A DNA stretch of 64,000 bases, from assembly GCA_043585095.1 (NCBI GenBank), contig CP121321.1:186001-250000 (forward strand). Direction: 5' to 3'. The notes beneath the pieces were generated by a model that ran no database searches, was not told where the DNA came from, and was given only the letters and a program-made list of their open reading frames with translations. The position numbers were made by a program, and so were the translations under genes. Below are positions 61,094 to 64,000 of this stretch, one piece after another (the first letter of the stretch is position 1; each line of letters starts with the position of its first letter). The DNA comes from JANQIO01 sp043585095 (GTDB lineage: Bacteria > Pseudomonadota > Gammaproteobacteria > Pseudomonadales > Halieaceae).

Positions 61094-62545
61094 CTACACC
61101 TTGGAAACGCTGAATACCTTATTGGATGGCAGGCGCGCCAGCGTCACATCGATAATCGTGGTGCGAAAGCTTTGCACAGTGGCACGTACCTGAGATGAGC
61201 TTAACCTAACGTTTACGGGCACATAGCTAATCTCGTCTGAGCCGGGCTCGTGGCCTGTGATTTCCAGGTCCACCCCTGAAACAGTATCCATCAGGTCCCG
61301 CCAGCTTCGGCTTTGCTCTTCGAAGCTCTGCGTGCGCAGGTAGAAGGTGATGGTGCCTTTGTCTCGTTTGTTGCTGTGATGATCTTCGATCATATGCTCT
61401 AGCTTTGAGCGGCTTTTGCTGCCGGTCGATTTGATATTGATGTCAAAGCTCTCCACCGGATGGCCATGTTGGTCACGCAGCCGGAAAATCAGCTGTGCGT
61501 GACCCTCATACTGTGACTGCTTATTCCAGCCGATTCTGGCGATCTTCAGTCCGGCAACGCGCTTAAAGGTGGCAGCGGTTGCGCGCTGGAAGCGCAGCCC
61601 AGTCTTTTCATACGCGTCGGTGTCATAGGGCGTTGCCAGAGCGGATGTGAGCAATGGCATCACGGCCTTGCGGTTGTCCTTGCCGCTGACGATGCCGATA
61701 TCGCCGCCAAAATGGGCGGTGTCATACACCACGGCATACGGTACTTGCGGTTCGTCACCGCCGCGCCGCACAAAAGTCATGCTGTAACAGCTATCCATAA
61801 TCCGCTCATCGGCAAGTCGCTTTTCCAGTAGCTTCGCTAGCCGTGCTTTGCTCATCTGCAGCGCGGTCGATGATGGCGTTACGGTCAGGTAGTTGTAGTT
61901 AAGATTGGCGGCACTGGTGCGCACCGTGTTATCTGACGAGTCTTCCTTTACATAGCGAATGGGAACTACGCGCAGCAGGCCAAGCGTTTGTGAGCCAGCC
62001 AGGCAGAACTCCTGCACTTGATAGTCCTCACGCATGCCGTTTCCCTCGCGAAGAAAATGCAGGTGCAAATCCAGGGTCTTGGAGCTGCCGAACTCCAGTT
62101 CATTGAGCACCCTCTCACCGCGGCCCGTGCCCTGAAAAATCAATCGACCCCAGCGCGCGAGCTGTCCGCGGCCAATATGCGCAAGGCCACTGCCGAAGTT
62201 GGCGCCGGCCAGATGCACCAGATTGTCGATGGGGCAGGGCTGTTCGCTAAACAATCGAATCCAGTTGCGCACCACCAGCGCCCCCGTGCTGTGTATCACC
62301 ACGTTAAAGCCGGTTTCCAACAGCGCCCGAAACGCATTGCTGCGCAGGGCCCGGTCCATCGCAAAGCTAACATCATCGAGTGACACACCGTCGCTTAGCG
62401 AGATCCAGCGGCTTAAATCGATTTCTTTAACAACATCGTCGCCGAACGCCGCCCGCAGGTCAGCCGGCAGCGAACCATAGATGTCCTCTGCGGAATTGTT
62501 CCTACCTTCAGACGAATAACCGTGAATCAAAAGAATGGGCTTCAT
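61094..62545 (-). CDS. lipase-like alpha/beta hydrolase with long unknown C-terminal region
   Basis: The start is the ATG at 62545 (MKPILLIHGYSSEG), with AGGAGA 8 bases upstream; the frame is open further, but that part runs through the REP-like repeat and is rejected. The 483-residue product has an oxyanion LLIHGY motif at residues 5-10 and a nucleophile elbow HSTGA with Ser86. The first ~190 residues form the hydrolase fold, like esterases with a PGAP1/EstA-type core. The remaining ~290 residues match no family I know; they include strand-rich segments such as TGSKSRSKLEHMIEDHHSNK. No signal peptide is seen, so the protein appears cytoplasmic. Confidence 0.75.
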   Translation of the reverse strand: MKPILLIHGYSSEGRNNSAEDIYGSLPADLRAAFGDDVVKEIDLSRWISLSDGVSLDDVSFAMDRALRSNAFRALLETGFNVVIHSTGALVVRNWIRLFSEQPCPIDNLVHLAGANFGSGLAHIGRGQLARWGRLIFQGTGRGERVLNELEFGSSKTLDLHLHFLREGNGMREDYQVQEFCLAGSQTLGLLRVVPIRYVKEDSSDNTVRTSAANLNYNYLTVTPSSTALQMSKARLAKLLEKRLADERIMDSCYSMTFVRRGGDEPQVPYAVVYDTAHFGGDIGIVSGKDNRKAVMPLLTSALATPYDTDAYEKTGLRFQRATAATFKRVAGLKIARIGWNKQSQYEGHAQLIFRLRDQHGHPVESFDINIKSTGSKSRSKLEHMIEDHHSNKRDKGTITFYLRTQSFEEQSRSWRDLMDTVSGVDLEITGHEPGSDEISYVPVNVRLSSSQVRATVQSFRTTIIDVTLARLPSNKVFSVSKV

Positions 62546-62648
62546 AACGAAGTCTCCTGTCTGCGCGCAGCTGCGCTGCGCCTTTGCTTTAAAGTAGCAG
62601 TCACTAACCTTATCGGCGAGTGTGCACTCGTACAGAAAGGAGGTCGAT

Positions 62649-62762
62649 GAAATGGGGTCAGAGTCAGCTTTTCGAGCAGAAATGGGGTCGGAGTCAGTTT
62701 TTCCGCTGGAACTCCCAGCATTCTCGTTAACTAGAAAGAAAAACTGACTCTGACCCCATTTC
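62649..62762. repeat. REP-like element: two direct and one inverted copy of a 24-bp motif
   Basis: GAAATGGGGTCAGAGTCAG(C/T)TTTT occurs at 62649-62672 and, as a variant, at 62679-62702. An inverted copy lies at 62739-62762, so the outer part can fold into a long hairpin. From memory, TGGGGTCAGAGTCAG motifs flank REP-associated tyrosine transposases in gammaproteobacteria. No transposase is present here, so this would be a non-autonomous copy. Confidence 0.8.
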
Positions 62763-62831
62763 TTACGGGCCTTCAGAAATGCTGCGCAAGGAGGTAATAA
62801 TGCAAACTCTGCTACCAGTCTGGAAACCGAC

Positions 62832-63509
62832 ATGGACTACAGCTACGACCCCGTGCCGTTGCCGCCGCGACAGCGAGTCACTCCCCGGCAGTCGTTGGAT
62901 GCTGCCGAAGCCTTCTATGAACGCATCCGCCAACGTCGATCGGTCCGTCACTTCTCGGATGCGCCCGTGGAGCGCAAGGTAATCGAAGCCGCGGTAAAGG
63001 CGGCGGGAACAGCACCCAATGGCGCCAACCATCAGCCCTGGCACTTTGCCTGTGTCAGCGACGCCGAAACCAAGCGCGCGATTCGTGAAGCCGCTGAGGC
63101 CGAAGAGAGGGCCTTTTATGGCGGCAAGGCAGGTGATGAATGGCTCAATGATTTGCAGAAAATGGGCACCAACGCAGAAAAGCCGTTTCTGGAAACGGCC
63201 CCTTGGTTGATAGCGATCTTTGCCGAGCGCTCCGGCTTTGATGCAGAGGGTAATAAGCGCAAAAACTACTACACGCCAGAGTCGGTGGGCATTGCGACCG
63301 GCTTCTTGATTACCGCACTACACGAAGCGGGTCTGGCGACCCTCACCCATACACCGAACCCAATGAAGTTCCTGAATCAGATTTTGCATCGCCCCGATAA
63401 TGAACGGCCCTACATTTTGCTCGTTGTAGGGCACCCGGCCGAGGACGCGCAGGTTCCCCGCGCGGCAACGCAGAAAAAGTCGCTGGAAGAGATCGCGACG
63501 TTTATCTAG
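62832..63509 (+). CDS. nitroreductase family flavoprotein (iodotyrosine deiodinase-like)
   Basis: This 225-residue FMN protein has the family start RRSVRHFSDAPVERKVIEAAV (about 35-55) and APNGANHQPWHFACV, closest by pattern to the deiodinase/BluB-like branch of nitroreductases. The LATLTHTPNPMKFLNQIL segment and the C-terminal RPYILLVVGHPAED are also typical. It would reduce a small aromatic or quinone-type substrate with NAD(P)H. The ATG at 62832 lacks a strong ribosome site. The stop overlaps the convergent P450 gene by 4 bp. Confidence 0.88.
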   Translation: MDYSYDPVPLPPRQRVTPRQSLDAAEAFYERIRQRRSVRHFSDAPVERKVIEAAVKAAGTAPNGANHQPWHFACVSDAETKRAIREAAEAEERAFYGGKAGDEWLNDLQKMGTNAEKPFLETAPWLIAIFAERSGFDAEGNKRKNYYTPESVGIATGFLITALHEAGLATLTHTPNPMKFLNQILHRPDNERPYILLVVGHPAEDAQVPRAATQKKSLEEIATFI

Positions 63510-64000
63510 CCTCGATAGCGGATCGACAAGCGTTTAAAGCCGTCCATAAAGTTAGAACGAAAATGAACGGGTTCCTCCAGTATTTCAACGGAGGACCAGC
63601 GGCTGACCAGCGCTTCTGTCATTACTTCCAGATTCATGCGGGCCTGGTGCACGCCGATGCAGAAATGCGGTCCTGCCCCGAAGGTGCGGTAGTGTTTGCG
63701 GGTGGTCGCTACGGGGCGACTTATGTCGAAGCGATCCGGGTCTTCGAAAAACCGTGGGTCGCGGTTTGGTGATCCCAGCACGCACACTAGTTTGTCGCCC
63801 TTGCTGATGTTCTCTCCGGCAAACTCCATATCGCGGGTGGCGGTGCGGCGCAGGTAGACCACGGTGTTGTTCAGTCGTAAGGTTTCCTCAACAGCGTTGG
63901 GCACTAACTCAGGCTGGGCCCTCAGCAGTGCCCATTGGTCTGGGTTGCGGCACATTTCGTGTATCAGGGACGCCAGCGTATTGCGCGTTGTCTCGACGCC
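63506..64000 (-). CDS. cytochrome P450 (3' part; 5' end outside the window)
   Basis: The frame runs off the window edge, so only the last 164 residues are visible. They include the end of the I helix (GVETTRNTLASLIHEM, with the acid-Thr pair), the EETLR form of ExxR, and the heme-binding loop FGAGPHFCIGVHQARMNLE with the cysteine ligand. The pattern is of a soluble bacterial class I P450 that needs separate ferredoxin partners, none of which is seen here. Its 3' end overlaps the convergent nitroreductase gene. The substrate is unknown. Confidence 0.93.
   Translation of the reverse strand, partial: GVETTRNTLASLIHEMCRNPDQWALLRAQPELVPNAVEETLRLNNTVVYLRRTATRDMEFAGENISKGDKLVCVLGSPNRDPRFFEDPDRFDISRPVATTRKHYRTFGAGPHFCIGVHQARMNLEVMTEALVSRWSSVEILEEPVHFRSNFMDGFKRLSIRYRG

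Noticed and set aside
61094..62833. Longer version of the lipase-like protein starting near 62833
   Set aside because: The extra ~96 residues come from the REP-like repeat and non-coding DNA; the ATG at 62545 has a good AGGAGA site and a family-like N-terminus.

Overview
The window looks like chromosomal DNA of a marine, aerobic, moderately GC-rich gammaproteobacterium, plausibly Halieaceae/OM60-NOR5 or a near relative. This is inferred from gene content: a DUF1302-DUF1329-YCF48-MMPL lipid-type cluster beside a wax-ester synthase, an MSHA-like pilus operon, a large isocitrate lyase next to an unusual ~580-residue isocitrate dehydrogenase, a long TonB receptor, and P450, SDR and nitroreductase genes. 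No rRNA, tRNA, CRISPR array, prophage or intact insertion sequence was seen. Genes are densely packed, with many 1-4 bp stop/start overlaps.

Layout. (1) 390-10649 (+): WS/DGAT acyltransferase, acetyl-CoA hydrolase/transferase, then DUF1302 outer-membrane protein, DUF1329 protein, YCF48-like propeller and an MMPL/RND transporter. Together these suggest acyl-CoA or lipid handling and export. (2) 10703-12373 (-): sodium:solute symporter. (3) 12622-25704 (+): an MSHA/type II-like pilus operon in the order ATPase (MshM), secretin (MshL), TPR protein (MshN), motor ATPase (MshE), platform protein (MshG), three PilM/N/O/P-like assembly proteins and three prepilins, closed by a clear terminator. (4) 25810-34275 (-): a retropepsin-like protease and a HAD phosphatase, then a Bat/MoxR operon. 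(5) 34464-42505: M28 peptidase, purT (behind a striking 22-bp repeat array), DUF2788, MltB-type transglycosylase, isocitrate dehydrogenase and isocitrate lyase. (6) 43045-44714 (+): orphan CheB-like methylesterase and a NADAR protein. (7) 44711-54578 (-): two amine-oxidase-type flavoproteins, an NTF2-like secreted protein, an alpha/beta hydrolase, a membrane protein, a TonB receptor with a palindromic operator, and an acyltransferase. (8) 54897-60196: HdeD-like and small stress-type proteins, a sigma54 activator, sodB behind a textbook -24/-12 promoter, a cupin and YaeQ. (9) 60243-64000: SDR, lipase-like protein, a REP-like inverted repeat, nitroreductase, and the 3' part of a P450.

The most unusual thread is a set of short tandem repeats (units of 7, 12, 14, 15, 21 and 22 bp). 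Most sit at gene starts: translation-initiation regions, signal peptides, a prepilin leader and 5' UTRs. Two arrays (before purT and before the MMPL gene) appear to be copies of the gene's own start region, including Shine-Dalgarno or start-codon positions. The second strong signal is a consensus sigma54 promoter between a sigma54 activator gene and sodB, which predicts direct control of an Fe-superoxide dismutase by an adjacent enhancer-binding protein.
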